From Paramecium sonneborni (taxonomy: Eukaryota; Ciliophora; Oligohymenophorea; Peniculida; Parameciidae): DNA of 64,000 nucleotides. The number at the start of each line of letters is the position of its first letter. The stretch's first letter is position 1. The notes under the pieces are model-generated. The model was not told the origin of the DNA. It worked only from the letters and a program-made list of their open reading frames with translations, and ran no database searches. Shown here piece by piece: positions 36,165-52,752 of this stretch. The stretch is taken from NCBI GenBank assembly GCA_905182985.1, contig CAJJDN010000166.1:148025-212024 (forward strand), in the 5' to 3' direction. A program made the translations under genes and the position numbers.

Positions 36165-37566
36165 TCATAATAATTTATTTGGATTCATAATTGAATTTGG
36201 ATCAAAGAGTTTCTTAATTGAATATAAGCACTCTAATACATCTTTTCCTTTTTAAAGTTCCATATATTTTCTTTTGTGTTATCCTATGCCATGTTCAGCA
36301 CTGATACTTCCACCTAAAGACTTTACTAAACCAAATAATTTCAATTCAATTTTATCTTCTTCTTTATGTAAATGTTCTAATGATTCAAAAACTATATTGA
36401 TATGTACATTTCCATCTCCTACATGACCATAATAAACATGAAATGGACCTTCTCTTTAAGGATATACTTAATTCACTAACCATTCAAATTTATCTGGTGG
36501 AATACTTACATCATATTTTAACACATAACCCATTTTACCCATTGATTCTGCTATCTCTTCTCTTAATTTCCATAAAAATTAAGCTTCTTTTTCATTTTAA
36601 TTGATTATAATTTCCTAAGTAAATTCCATCATTTCAATACTAAATTAATCAACATTCAATTATTATCCAGCAATTTCAATAAGAACATAATACTTATTAT
36701 CATCAAATTAAAATGGAAGTGTATTTTAACTATGTCTATTCTTATTCTTTTTTAGAATTCTACCTTCCATAAACTCAAATGCTAATACTTATTCATTTTT
36801 CTTCACTTTTTATAATACCTAATCTAATTAATTATACCTTACACCTTAATAACATCTTAAAAAGATTGTAATTCTAAAAAGAATACTTTTTTTTCTTATG
36901 GAATAGGTATACATAAAACATTTGCTTTTGTAATAATTCCTAGAGTTCCTTCAGATCCAATAAATAATTATTTTAAATCTGTTCCTGTATTATCTTTTCT
37001 ATTTTTATTCATCAAATTTAATATCTTTCCATTTGGCAATACTACTTCTAATCCCATAATATAATTTCTAAGTAATCCATGTTTAACAACATTTAATCCT
37101 CCTGCATTTGTTGAAATATTTCCACCTAATAAACAAGATCCTCTTGCTCCTAAATCCCATGGCATTTAATCTATATTTAGTTATCATATTTCTAACATTT
37201 ATATTCAAATAAATAATCGTTTAGATTCTACAAAATTACTCCAGACTCTGAAGTTATTATTGCTGAATTTTAATCGAACTCATATATTTTATTCATTTTT
37301 CTCATTGAAATTACTATTTCATCATTTATTGGCACACTTCCTCCTACTAATCCTGTATTTCCAGATTAAGGAACAACTTTCAATTAATTTTAATTGCAAT
37401 ATTTTAAAATTTATGAAACATGTTCACTTGTTTAAGGTGTCAATACTAATTATGATTGTCCAACATATTTATTCATCCAATCTCTATTATAATTATTCAA
37501 ATCTTAAGTTATAATATTTGAACATCCAACCATTTTTTCAAATGCCAACCTTATTTTAGAATGCAT
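36165..37566 (-). CDS. D2HGDH: D-2-hydroxyglutarate dehydrogenase (FAD-linked oxidase)
   Basis: Introns at 37171-37196 and 36819-36844 (26 nt each) give 449 aa. The FAD-binding domain shows [15 protein letters not shown] near residue 72, [20 protein letters not shown] near residue 130 and [13 protein letters not shown] near residue 190. The C-terminal cap has [14 protein letters not shown] and ends with AEHGIGQHKR then FDPNSIMNP, all standard for the D2HGDH/D-lactate dehydrogenase group; the order and spacing fit D2HGDH best. It oxidises D-2-hydroxyglutarate to 2-oxoglutarate, normally in mitochondria. No clear presequence is seen at this start. Confidence 0.88.
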
Positions 37567-37660
37567 ATTATATTAAATATATAGAATTTATTAATTGCTT
37601 AATAATAATATATATTTATATTTTATTAATTGCTTAACAATAAAAATACATAAATCATAT

Positions 37661-39312
37661 TCATTAATTAAGCATAAACTCATATATTTTAAGTGGAGTA
37701 TATAATTTAGGTTTAAATGTACATTCTGACATTTCATCTTTTTATTATATTTAATGTTTATGATTACTTGCTGAATGATTTTATCTTGTGCTGACAATTC
37801 TCATTGAATTTTAATTCAATTAAGGCTAAATTACATATATTATATTATAATACCTAAAAAGAATACTCTTCTTAATTTATTTTTTTTTTATTTGACAATC
37901 CTTTCAACAATTTATCTCTATCAACTATTGGTAATGTTGATATAAGTCTGTTAGCAGCTTCATAAAATTATTATTAATTCAATTAAGCATTGATTTATTC
38001 CATTTCACATAATAAAGGTGTTAATAATTATAATACTTCAGCATTAATTGATGATATTTCTATTCTTTATGCTGAGATTACCCCATCTCCATCTGAATCT
38101 AATAAATAAAAGATTTCTTAAAGAAATTTCTTCTTTTTAATTTCATAAATTTAATTTGATTTATCTAAAGATCTTGCTCTTTAATTTTATTAATCTTATT
38201 TATCTTACTCAATCAAAAAATGAAATTTATCTTCTTTGATTGTTCTCATTTAATATAGATATTCTCCAATAGGTAAATGATCAGCATTCCTCTAGATTTA
38301 AATATATATATTATACAGACATAGGAGGTCTACAAATTTAAGGGTGATATAACTTTTATCCTGTACTTTAATCATATTCTTACTATGGTTAAATAGCTTC
38401 CTTTTTCTTTCTCTATTCAAAAACTGATATTTGCATCCTTTCTAAAAATGGTATTTCAGTCTTGCTATGTTTTCTAGAACTCTATTAATTGAGTAGTTAA
38501 CTTTATGATTAACTCTCAGTATTTTCCATATTACTCATTCTCTTAACTTTGGATTGCATTCCTTCATGATACAATCTATCATAAATATTAGATTATGAAT
38601 TTCTTGATTTATCCATTAACATTTTTTAACTTCTGCATTGTTTATATCAATTAATCTTACATTTAATTAATATTTGGTCGGAATGAACATTCTTATGTTT
38701 CTATTTAATATCTACTTGTTCTCATTTATTCTTTATGTTTACAAATATCTTTGCCCATCTACATTAAATAATCTGGCATTGATTATTTGTGTGGTCTTTT
38801 TGCTAATAATTAACTTCTTTCACTTATGAATGGCTTAAATGGATATTCTATTTAGGATTATTCCATCTTTCTCTATTCTTATAAACGTCTAATTTAAAAC
38901 ATATCTATAAATATACTCCAATTATTCTTTATGTTAGATTCCCTTTTAATATAGAACGTTCCCAGGATTATATTTTAAAACTGGTGAAGGTATATTTCCT
39001 CTCTAACTTAATTATTGATTAGCAAATTAAATTTATTTTCTTTATTATTTAATATGTGCTTCTTTATGCAATCTATCAAATATATTTTCTTATTATTAAG
39101 TTTTATTTATTGTGATTTATTTCAAGTGATGCCAAATTGTTTCCTCTATCATTGGAATTGCTTCATTTTTTAAATTATGTTAATGAACAAATTCCTAAGC
39201 TAATTATGTAGGATCTGCATCCCGATATACTTTAAGTGTTTCCTTAATATTTTTTTAGTTTTACTTATCTCTTCTCACCTAAATCAAATACAATTTACAA
39301 AATTTCTTGCAT
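37661..39312 (-). CDS. EF-hand coiled-coil protein of a ciliate-expanded family
   Basis: About six small introns (the first 25 nt, then 28, 28, 23, about 25 and 28) link ATG 39312 to TGA 37661-37663; the region near 38300 is the least certain. An N-terminal module VYRDADPTQLAQEF.. is followed by NVLYQKGIQHKEQLE and FRPNIN/CTFKPKLY motifs, a layout I associate with repeated ciliate proteins of unknown role. One EF-hand loop DSDGDGVISAQRIE lies in the C-terminal half. It is probably a calcium-responsive structural protein; this is inference. Confidence 0.6.
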
Positions 39313-39508
39313 TTCGTTAAAAAAAATCAAATAAAAAAATAATTATGAATTCAAATTAAGAAATTAGTTTGTAATAATATTTAAACAATATCATTTATGT
39401 AATAAAAATAAAGTCAGTTACCAGAAATGTATTTTATTTAATATTTGAAGACACTCTCTTTCAACAATAATTAAAAAAAAAATTCAAAATAAATTGTGAA
39501 AAATATAA

Positions 39509-42500
39509 ATGTTTGAAAGTTCAGTTGATTCAGAATTTAAAGGTCCAGTTCCTCCCTTATTGAGTAGCAGAGTTAGATTTTAAGAGGGAGACTTTTAACC
39601 AAATAGCTCTTTCAGTATAAACTAAGCCACACCAGCACCTATTGTACGATAAAAAACTATTGGAGTAAAGAGATCTGAATATTAATCAGTTTATGACAAT
39701 GAAGATATTCAATATGGATCGAAGCCTTAATTTCTTAAATTAATTATTGCTAAGAGATTGCAGAATAACTTTATAAATAATTTATGGAATAGATCGTATT
39801 TGAGAAAATTGCATTAATTAAGTTCATTTTAAATTTAATAATTGGATGATCTTCAGATTTTAAATGATGGTAATGAATCAAAATAAAGTACTACATTTTG
39901 GAGATTAGTAGATGTATTTACTCCTTATAGCAAATTTATAGCTTATTGGGATGCATTTTAAATACTTACATATCTTTTAATATTTTTTTGGTTGCCTTAT
40001 AAAATATCATTCGAAATTTATCATATTAGTGAATTATTTTCGGAAACTAAAAATGGAGTTATTGAATATTTATTAATGATTATTTTAGCTTTGGATATTG
40101 GGGTAGGAATTAATTTAGCTTTTATAGAAAAAGGATAAATAATAAAGGATAGAAGAAGAATAATTATTAATTATTTCAATAAAAATGCATTTGTCGATTT
40201 AGTAAATATTTATGTATATTTATGTGGTTTCATTTTTTACTGTGACTGTCCTATTCTTTGTTCCTAATTTAAGTTCAAAAGAGCAAACGATGATATTAAT
40301 TCAAACAATTCTGTGTATAATATTTTATATATTGAGAATTACAAAAATAAATAAGATTCTAGCTTAAATTTAAGAGTAGAAATTTGTAACATAATTTTAG
40401 ATTTTTTAATTTAAGTGGTAATTTAAATGATTTAGTTGGTCTATTTAAAGTTCTAATGGTTATTTTAAGTGTTGTACATATATGTGGTTGTATATGGCAT
40501 GGGATTGCGCATTATAATAATGCTTTTACTTGGTTGGATGCTTATGATTTAAGAGATAAATCAAATCCATCTAAATATAATGTTGCAATATATTGGGCAA
40601 CAATGACAATGACAACTGTAGGATATGGAGATATCACAGCTAAAAATAATTTAGAATTACTTATTAATAACTTAACTATGTTTATAGGATCAATTGTATT
40701 TGCATACTCAGTTAATAGTATTGGAATATTCGTATCAAATATGTATAAAGGTACTATTGAATATAGTAGAACTGTTAATCTTATAAATACTTATATGAAT
40801 AAAAATAAAATTTAATTTGATTTATAAACTAAAATAAGAAGTTATTTGGAATATATTTGGTAAGAGGAATAAGAAATGAATGATGATGAAGTTGGATCAA
40901 TTGTTAATAAACTAAGTAAACATTTACAAGATGAATTATAATATTAATTAAGGGGTAATATTTTAAAGAATTGCAAAATAATTATGAAATTGTTTTCTGA
41001 AACATTTGTAAAGAATTTACTTCATTATATGGAAGAATAATCATATTCTCCAGAAGAAAGAATAATCACTGTAAATTATTTATATTTAATATTAAGATAA
41101 ATGAAATAGATGATTGTTCACTTTACATTATTACAAAAGGAGAAGTAGAATTAATATTTGAAAGAAATTAAATAAAAGAGAAAGTAAAAAGAAATACATT
41201 TCAGAATTATAATTAATTTGATTGTTTTGGAGAATTAGCATTTTTTACAGGAAATCCTAGAACAGCTACAGCTATATCAAAAGGATTTACTAGAGTATTT
41301 AAAATATAAAGAGAAAAATTCTTGAATTTAATATAATCATTTCCAGACGATTATGAAAAGTTTTGTGATATTAGAGATAGAATTTAAAATGGAGAGTATG
41401 GAGCATTATATTTAAATTGTTTTAGTTGTTAAAGCAATAATCATTTAATATAGAATTGTCATTATTTACATTTTTGTGCTGATAAAGAGAAAATAATAAA
41501 AAAAGAATATTTTCCATCAAATTAATTGAGAGATTAAAGATATTCTAGAAAAATTATTGGAAAGAATCATTCTTGGATTAATTTTTAGATAAATTTGATT
41601 CGCTGTTAAGATTATTTAAATGATGTTTAAATAAAATATTAAGAAGAAGTTGATTCTCATACTTTACCTATGAATGATGCATATGAAGAAGATGAAGATG
41701 AAATGGAATAAGGTAAATATCTTAATTAATATTATAAAGTTGAAATAAAATCATATATTAATTAAAAAAGTGGTTCTATTACAAATCTATAAAATGTAGT
41801 TGAAGATGATGGATAAAAGATAGCAACATTAAATTATTTAAGAAAATCTAATTAACCAAAATCAACAATATAAACAGCAGGATTTGGTGGAATAGGCGGA
41901 ATAGGTGGTTTAACTAAAGATTGTAATAGAATATATTATATAATTAAGCATATAAAGATGATAATGTAAATTCAGATAATTCCTCTGAAAATTAAGATTA
42001 ATTCGTAGTATCTATTCCAAGACCATCAACTACTTTACTACATTAAACATCTGCCTAAACTTCTATTTCTTTAGCTAAAACTTAATTTAAAAAATAATTA
42101 TCAAGAAGTGCATCTAATGATGATCATAATATTCATCTACATAGAATGTCTATTGATTAAAAATAATTACCATAAAAATCTGATTTAGAAATCAAAAATA
42201 TCCCTAATAATAATAACAATCCAAGAGCTTAGATTAAAAGAACTACTACAAATAATAATTAAACACTTATTACTGATAATAATACCATTATAAATTAACA
42301 TTATAGTGTTCAAACTATTGCTCCTATGTTACCTGGCTTTGATAAAATGCATATTTTTATGATCTATCAAACATAAAATAATTATGATTAAGTTATCAAA
42401 AGGTTTCAATTATTTTATTTTTAGATATGCTAAAATTTAAAGATTTTTTGGAAAAAAAAGAATATTTCCTGAAAATTCTCTCTATTCATTCTTTTTTTCT

Positions 42501-42650
42501 GCAATCAAAAAAGGCTGGAAATTAAGAAGACTTGGAGACAATAATAGATTTGCTAAAACTCCCGTAATGACAAGGAGTCTTAGAAAAATTCCAAAACCTT
42601 ATTAAAGCATTAATAGATAAAGAAGTAATTTTTTCAAAGAAGTTAATTGA
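39509..42650 (+). CDS. six-TM K+ channel with cyclic-nucleotide-binding domain
   Basis: The model has introns of 25, 26, 26 and 22 nt and about 1013 aa. Hydrophobic segments S1-S5 run from about residue 150. The pore carries TMTMTTVGYGDITAKNN with the K+ selectivity signature TVGYGD near residue 390. A cyclic-nucleotide-binding fold follows with FGELAFFTGNPRTATA. The long C-terminus is Asn/Ser-rich and basic at the end. Ciliates use such channels to set membrane potential and beat direction. At 40233-40238 a run of six T must lose one base to join S2 and S3; as written the frame is broken there. Confidence 0.82.
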
Positions 42651-44490
42651 ATTAATAAAATAATCATTATCAATTCATCTATTTTTTTTCATTTCATTTT
42701 CTTTTATTAGTTTATTAATCAAAATTTTGAAACATTATTACTTTAAATATAAACATAGTATTTTTAAACATTACTCTAAAAAACAAAAAAAAAAATATTT
42801 AAGAAGTAAAGCAATTATTTAAGTACTTTTAAAATCTACATTTTATAAAATATAGATGACAAACTTCAAAATAGAGTTTTAATTTCATCGAAATGAAAAT
42901 AATTTAATATTTAATTATTTATGATGCTTGTTAATTATTTATTGTTATCAATAATTAAGTAAATTAAAATTTGATTATAAACAAATTTAATTAATTATTT
43001 ATAAATTCTATATTCTCAATTATAAAAAAGGTGAGCTTATTTTTAAGTTGTTAAATTAAATCTTAATTTTAATATAATATTTATTAAAAAAATAAATAAA
43101 TTATTAAAATAAATTTAAAAAGATATTCATTTAATTTTGTAAAGAATTTAAACTTAATATATTGTTCATTTGTTAAATGATATTAATACATTTTTCTTAA
43201 TTAAAAAAATTAATTTATTGATTTTGCAGATTTCGATTCTGCTCATTCAATTTACTATTCAATATTAATTTTTCATTTAATTTAAATAGACTCAATATTA
43301 AATTAAATCAATAAATAGAATTTAAAACTTAATTAATAAAGGAATTTTATGATGAGATTTTGTTAGATATAAAGATTGTACTTAATTATATAACTAACAA
43401 TATCCTAGCAACAAGAATGCCATATAATATAAATATGTTATATAGAATATTCTTTGATATTATAATAAATTTTTTTATTTAAATGATAAAATTCGAAGTA
43501 TCAATAAAAATTTCAATGAAGCACTGAGACCTCAAACATATTTGATTAGTTGTTTTTAAAAGAATGGCGATATATATTGAAATAGTTATAGCTATATAAT
43601 TAATTAAATTTAATAAGATTAATGAGGCTGTGATTATCTTCAATTATGAAAAATATAATTAAATAAGAGAAATTAATAAAAATGTTTAAGCACAATAGGA
43701 AGGATTATAAATAATAGAGGAAATATAAAATGTTAATTAAAAGCAAAAATGTGCCTCTATTATTCTATTTTCAAATGAAAAGTTATTTGAATGATTCACC
43801 ATAGATTGTAGAGTACAGAGGATTATTTTAAGATATTAGTAAAAACTATATAATATATATAATGATTAACAATCTTGCAAAAATTTTTGTTTATTTATTT
43901 TGTCAAAAAAAGAAAAGTAATTTGATAAATTTGAAGTTTTTGTATGCAAAATTAATATCCTACAAAATTATTACAAAAATCAAGTTTATACTAATATCAC
44001 TTGCATATAACAAAAAAAAATTATTTGAATTTAAAAGAAGGATTTTAACAAAAATTGGATTAAAAAGAATATTATTTTTGATGATGCTAAATATTTTACC
44101 ATCTAAAATGAAGTAAAAAAAATAATTATAAATTGATTTGCTTTGTTATCACTTTAATTTATATTTATATATATGCAAAATTAAAATAATAAAAAATAAT
44201 TAAATCAATATAAATAATTCACAAATGCCATTATTATATTCTTGTAGAAGCACTTGAATATTTGATATTAACTTATAAAATATAAATATTTCTATAACCC
44301 CATATTTTTTTGCATCCAAAATAAAATAGCTCAAAACAAAAACATAACCAATTTTTAATAACAAATCAGTAGTCAATCTCATTAATAAAAAATTCTAATC
44401 CATTGAACGTAAATAACTTGTGTTGATCGTCGTTTTTCCTATAAGAGGAGGTTTTCCAAATGAGGAAAATAAAAAATTAGTCATCTAGCA
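42651..44490. other. 1.8-kb AT-rich region with possible decayed gene
   Basis: No acceptable gene. 42651-43330 is nearly pure A/T with runs. From 43560 to 43790 a plus-strand frame looks coding (around AQQEGLQIIEEIQNVNQKQK) but ends at a TGA and cannot be extended, and 43860-44380 has short Lys/Ile-rich frames typical of random AT sequence. It may be a dead coiled-coil gene. No RNA gene or repeat array was seen. Confidence 0.4.
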
Positions 44491-44952
44491 ATGTAATTAT
44501 TTTTACAAGTATTATAATTAGACTTTACAAATCTCAAACCAAGTCCAAACAGTAAAAATCCTGTCTGGTCCAATATTAGTGAAGTAAAACATAAAAATCA
44601 TTTATCTATATTATGCAATTCAATCTAAAGAAGCATTCATTAAGATGAGAGTCATTGCAGAATAAGATTAGAGAAATTATCACAGTTCTTCAAAATAGAT
44701 AAAATAGAGTTCTAACACTATAAATAAGTCTCATAAAGTTATCAAAAACATTTGGCAGCTAAACAAGACTAGATTAAGAAAAATAATTCATTAGTCACAG
44801 TTTCTCAAAGAGAATAATTCAGCACAAAATTTCATAATGTTTAGAATAAAATGATTAGATTTGAAACTATTATGTATTTTTGCAATTGTTTGATTGTTTC
44901 TGTTTCGATATTATTATCTTATGATGATGAGGTATATAAAAAATATTAATGA
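44491..44952 (+). CDS. coiled-coil protein with one C-terminal TM segment, 153 aa
   Basis: A single exon runs from ATG 44491 (MQLFLQVLQLDF) to TGA 44950-44952. The middle is helical and charged (around YQKHLAAKQDQIKKNN). One hydrophobic stretch FETIMYFCNCLIVSVSILLS lies close to the C-terminus, leaving about 12 residues beyond it, which suits a tail-anchored protein such as a SNARE-like or tether protein; no SNARE zero-layer pattern is clear. It lies 87 bp upstream of the ABC transporter gene on the same strand. Confidence 0.55.
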
Positions 44953-45039
44953 CGACATTGTAATTTTTTATAATTCCATATAAATCTGCAAGAATATATT
45001 GAATTTGAAATCTATAGATAATATTTGATATAAATAATT

Positions 45040-49014
<3,975 letters not shown>

Positions 49015-49112
49015 ATTGAAAATAAATTATTTAAAGATTTATACATCTTATTTTAATAATATTTTATCATAAATAAAGTTAAATATAGTATTAATTTATC
49101 AAATCTATTGAT

Positions 49113-49410
49113 ATGTATTTTATTCTTATTCAAATCTCTTATTTAATTGATAGTAAATCTTATTATAACAATCAATTATTCAGATCAACCATTATTAGGA
49201 TTTGAGTATGTTAATCCTTCTGTTAACCCTTCTTTATAATACTATTTAACGAATTCTAAAATGGATCCAAAAACAGAATTTAGAGAAAAGATCTAACCAT
49301 ATTTATATTCTCTGTATAATTTCGGCGAGAGAAGAAAATTATTATTTGAAAAAACTGTTCTTAATAGCACTTCAAATAAGCTAATTGATAAATTTTCAAA
49401 ATTTTAATGA
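49113..49410 (+). CDS. small hypothetical protein, 88 aa
   Basis: One 31-nt intron at 49153-49183 joins ATG 49113 to a frame ending at TGA 49408-49410. The C-terminal 50 residues are charged and well formed (KTEFREKIQPYLYSLYNFGE); the first exon is hydrophobic and less certain. An alternative start is the Met of MDPKTEF. Family not recognised. Confidence 0.45.
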
Positions 49411-49652
49411 TCCATTTAGATTTATATTTTCTATTATTTTAAAAGTTTCCCAATCATTTTTCGTATAAAGCAATTACTTCTGTTAATTATTTGACTTTTT
49501 TTTGTTAATTTCAAATTTAGTTAATGAACTACGAAATTAATTGTATTATTAATTGTTACAAAATAAGCTTTAAAATTAGAGAGGCTAAATTTCAATAATA
49601 TTTAATAAAATAATTTAAATGACCAAATATTTTTTAATATTGTTTAATGCAT

Positions 49653-51474
49653 TCACAATTTTCCATCTTTAATTTATTTGTTTAAACTTTATAATCTATT
49701 TTTCTTAATTTCTTTTAATGTTTCTTCATTGATTTGTACTTAATTACCATTTTTCGAATTTGAGATTTTTTTGAGATGTTCAATTTCTAACTCTTTAAAC
49801 TTTTTCATAATTTCTTCTCTTTTCTCACTTTATTATCCTTTCAATTTTTCAATATTTTAGACTTATTTTCTAAATTCTTCTTTGACTGATTAAAACTGGC
49901 TTTACATGCATTACTAAATTTAAATTAATAAAAATAGATTACATCATAAATTTTTCTTCTTTATTGTAAAATAGTTTTATATTTCATAGCAATTTCAAAT
50001 TACTCATTTTCTGTATTATTAATTGATTCAGAGCATTTATTAATAAGATCTTCAGTTTTTTATTGAAATTAAACACTCTATTGTTTATGATATTCAACTA
50101 TATCAAGATGAGTCTGCATCAAGGCATCTTCTAATTTAAATAATTATTTAATCAAATCGGATTCTTAAGAAAATTATTTTAAAATAAATGACTTAATTTA
50201 TTCTTCATCATAAGCATATTTTTCTGCTTATTATGATTGTTATTATTATTATGATTATTATAATTATAATTATTATTATTATTATTGTTTTTCAATTTTT
50301 TCTTATTTTTATTGATCTTTAAATTATTGTTCAATTTAAAGTTATAATTTAGATTAACTATTTTATTTTTTGAGTGTTTTTTTAATATCTTCATTTTCTT
50401 CTCTTAATGAAACAATCATTTCTTAAAAGTTATTAGGAGTAGGATCAATATTTCTAGTTCTATGAGCATAAAGAAGTGTATTAAATGAATCCTCATAATT
50501 ATTTGGAGCAACATTAGCAATCATAACAGTTTTAGAGTTTCCTTAAAGTGCATCTTTTAATAATCTTGTTAATTTGCTTCCCCTAAATGGAACAAATTAT
50601 TCTTTAGAAAATAAAGCCTTGATACAATTACCAAGTACTAAGAGTGATCTATTGATCATTGCTCCTTCTATCATTCTTTAACCTTTATTTGTAGTTTAAG
50701 AAGCTCTTTCAGAACCAGCTAAATCAACAAATGTAAAAGTGCACTACTTAAGCATTAATTATAAAACTGTATGAGATCTTGTAGAGTTTTCATTAGCACC
50801 AGTAGGCTCTTTTGCTCTTCTACTGTTACCATATTTTATATATTAAGTAATATCATTAAGAGTAGGAACTGGAGCTTTGAATAAATTCACAACTACTAAT
50901 CCTTTGTTCCCATCTTCTCTCAAGTCTAATAATTTACCAGTTAAGAGATCTCGAATAGTTTCATTATAAATTTCTAAGAAAGTAAGTGATGCCTTAATAA
51001 TAAGAATGTTGAAATACTTAAGCAGCTTAATCTTTTGTTAATCTTCCAAACAAATCATTCAATGCTCTTGGTATGATTCCTTGTTGATTTTAACTTCCCA
51101 TCATACTATAAATATTATTGTATTTATTATTACGTATGTGTTTTCCCACTTCCTGTTGCTCCATATGCAAAAATAGTTACATTTTATCCAGAAATTAAAT
51201 CATCTAAAAGTGGTTCTGCTGATTTTTCATACACTTCCTTTTGATCGGCTTATTAATCAAAAGCGAAGTCAAACTCATATGATGCATCTTTTATTCTATT
51301 CTTTTTCAGGATCTTTAGGATGTAAAATATAATATAGAAATGTCATTTTACATCGACAGGATTATTGAATTCTAATTCAGGATCAAGTAATGTAACCGTA
51401 GAGCCATTAACAAGAATTGTTTTAAAGCTTTGTTGTACTGGCTTAACTCGAATAGCAACAGTGATATTGTGCAT
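49653..51474 (-). CDS. N-terminal-motor kinesin, kinesin-8-like
   Basis: Introns of 39, 28, 25 and 29 nt give 566 aa. The motor is at the N-terminus (MHNITVAIRVKP), with P-loop GATGSGKTHT, switch I NENSTRSH, switch II DLAGSERA and LTRLLKDALQGNSKT. The segments LREDGNKGLVVV and EGAMINRSLLVLGNCIKAL resemble kinesin-8 (Kip3/KIF18/19), motors that control microtubule length; in cilia KIF19-type motors set length. After the motor comes a Gln-rich linker encoded mostly by TAA (about 50230-50300), then coiled coil. The tail is short for the family. Confidence 0.85.
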
Positions 51475-51544
51475 TATTTAAATTGTATTTTTTTAATATT
51501 TTACTAATCCACATATATATAATTTGTATCAAAATTGTTAGTGA

Positions 51545-52105
51545 TCATTAGAATATTCCCTTTTTGTGAGGATTGTTTAATAATTCAGATTCTGGATATT
51601 CATCTTAAAATTTAATAGCTTTTCCTTTAACTATAATTTCATCAAAAGTTAACAATTACACAATAAATATCAATTCCTTATGGCTCTTAAAATGGATTAA
51701 TTTTAAATGTTCCAGTTTCTATTAATGATATAATAAAGATGGTAACTAAAAATTCCCATGTAATAATTTAAATATATTATGCAATAAAACTTGTAAAGAT
51801 GCTAAAAAAAGTTGCTGTTGCTGCTACAATAATAGTATTAAGAACAATCAATCCTTATCATATTTTAGTATTTAATCCTTAAGTATTAGAATCATTAATT
51901 AATATTAAAATAGAAATAGATAATATGGTTGATTCATTTCTAATACTTATATTCCTGTAAGTTGAATCTAATGTAATAATATTGGGTATAATACTGCTGT
52001 GATAAATGCTACACATAAACTAACAAAAAAGAATCTAGATCTTTCTAAAATTGCTAGTTCAAAAATAGATTTAACAATTATTGCATCAACTGTCTAGTAC
52101 ACCAT
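51545..52105 (-). CDS. multi-TM protein gene, frame disrupted
   Basis: From ATG 52105 (MVYQTVDAIIVKSIFELA) a hydrophobic protein is visible, with TM-like stretches FFFVSLCVAFITAVLYP and GLIVLNTIIVAATATFFSIF and ending KFQDEYPESELLNNPHKK. The parts lie in different frames: a shift is needed near 51956, an in-frame TGA sits in CTAAAATATGATAAGG just before the third segment, and the last join is unclear. It could be a pseudogene or an unfinished assembly. Family not recognised. Confidence 0.4.
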
Positions 52106-52751
52106 ACTATTATAATAAATCTCTATTTACTTAAAGTTCTGTAATCATAATCATCACTTTGAGATTCAACTGTGTATCTTATGTATTGTTTTCTTTATCC
52201 TCTCCAAATGCAAAACCACACCCTGTAAATTTATATTTTTAGATTCATAACGAATTGCACCTGAACTTATAATGCAAGTTCTAAGTTGTTAATAGAGCAA
52301 TTTAAAGATGTTATTAAAACTAAAATTGTATCAATTTTTTTGTAACTGGAGTACTATCATTACACAACTTATGTTTAAATATCAATACATTAAATTTATT
52401 TATTCAATGATATATATTTTCTAATTCATTTATTATATCCAAAATAAATAAAATTAATTAATAATTTATATTATATATATTATTCGATATATATTAATAA
52501 TTCCAAACATTCCTTAAATCACAAAAAAATCTAAATTTTTGACCTAAATCATTTTACATTATTCTAATATTTCTATTAATCTATACCCTCTAAAAAACTA
52601 ATACTCAGAAATTATTAATAAATATGATGATATTATCTTCAAAGATTACATTCAGTTATATGAGCTTAAGGAACCCCACTCATCAATATTTTTTAAGTAA
52701 AAATTAACACTAAATTTAATAATTTTGAATCTAACAAAAAACCCTATCATC
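51656..52751. repeat. first copy of a 1096-bp duplication ending at N 52752
   Basis: Positions 51656-52751 recur as 52753-53848 at an offset of 1097 with no difference noticed. As at the other N junctions, this looks like two contigs with an overlap that was not merged. Confidence 0.9.
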
Positions 52752-52752
52752 N

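Noticed and set aside
40456..40815. A separate short potassium channel gene starting MVILSVVHICGC
   Set aside because: It is the pore exon of the larger channel; a TAA that codes Gln, not a stop, follows it, and the CNB domain continues in frame.
50230..50300. CRISPR-like or telomeric repeat
   Set aside because: The short period-3 repeat is a glutamine codon run within a gene; there are no spacers and no ciliate telomere repeats.
50179..50394. Asn-rich frame (long Asn runs) on the minus strand
   Set aside because: It is another reading frame of the kinesin Gln linker; TAA repeats read one base off give AAT/ATA codons.
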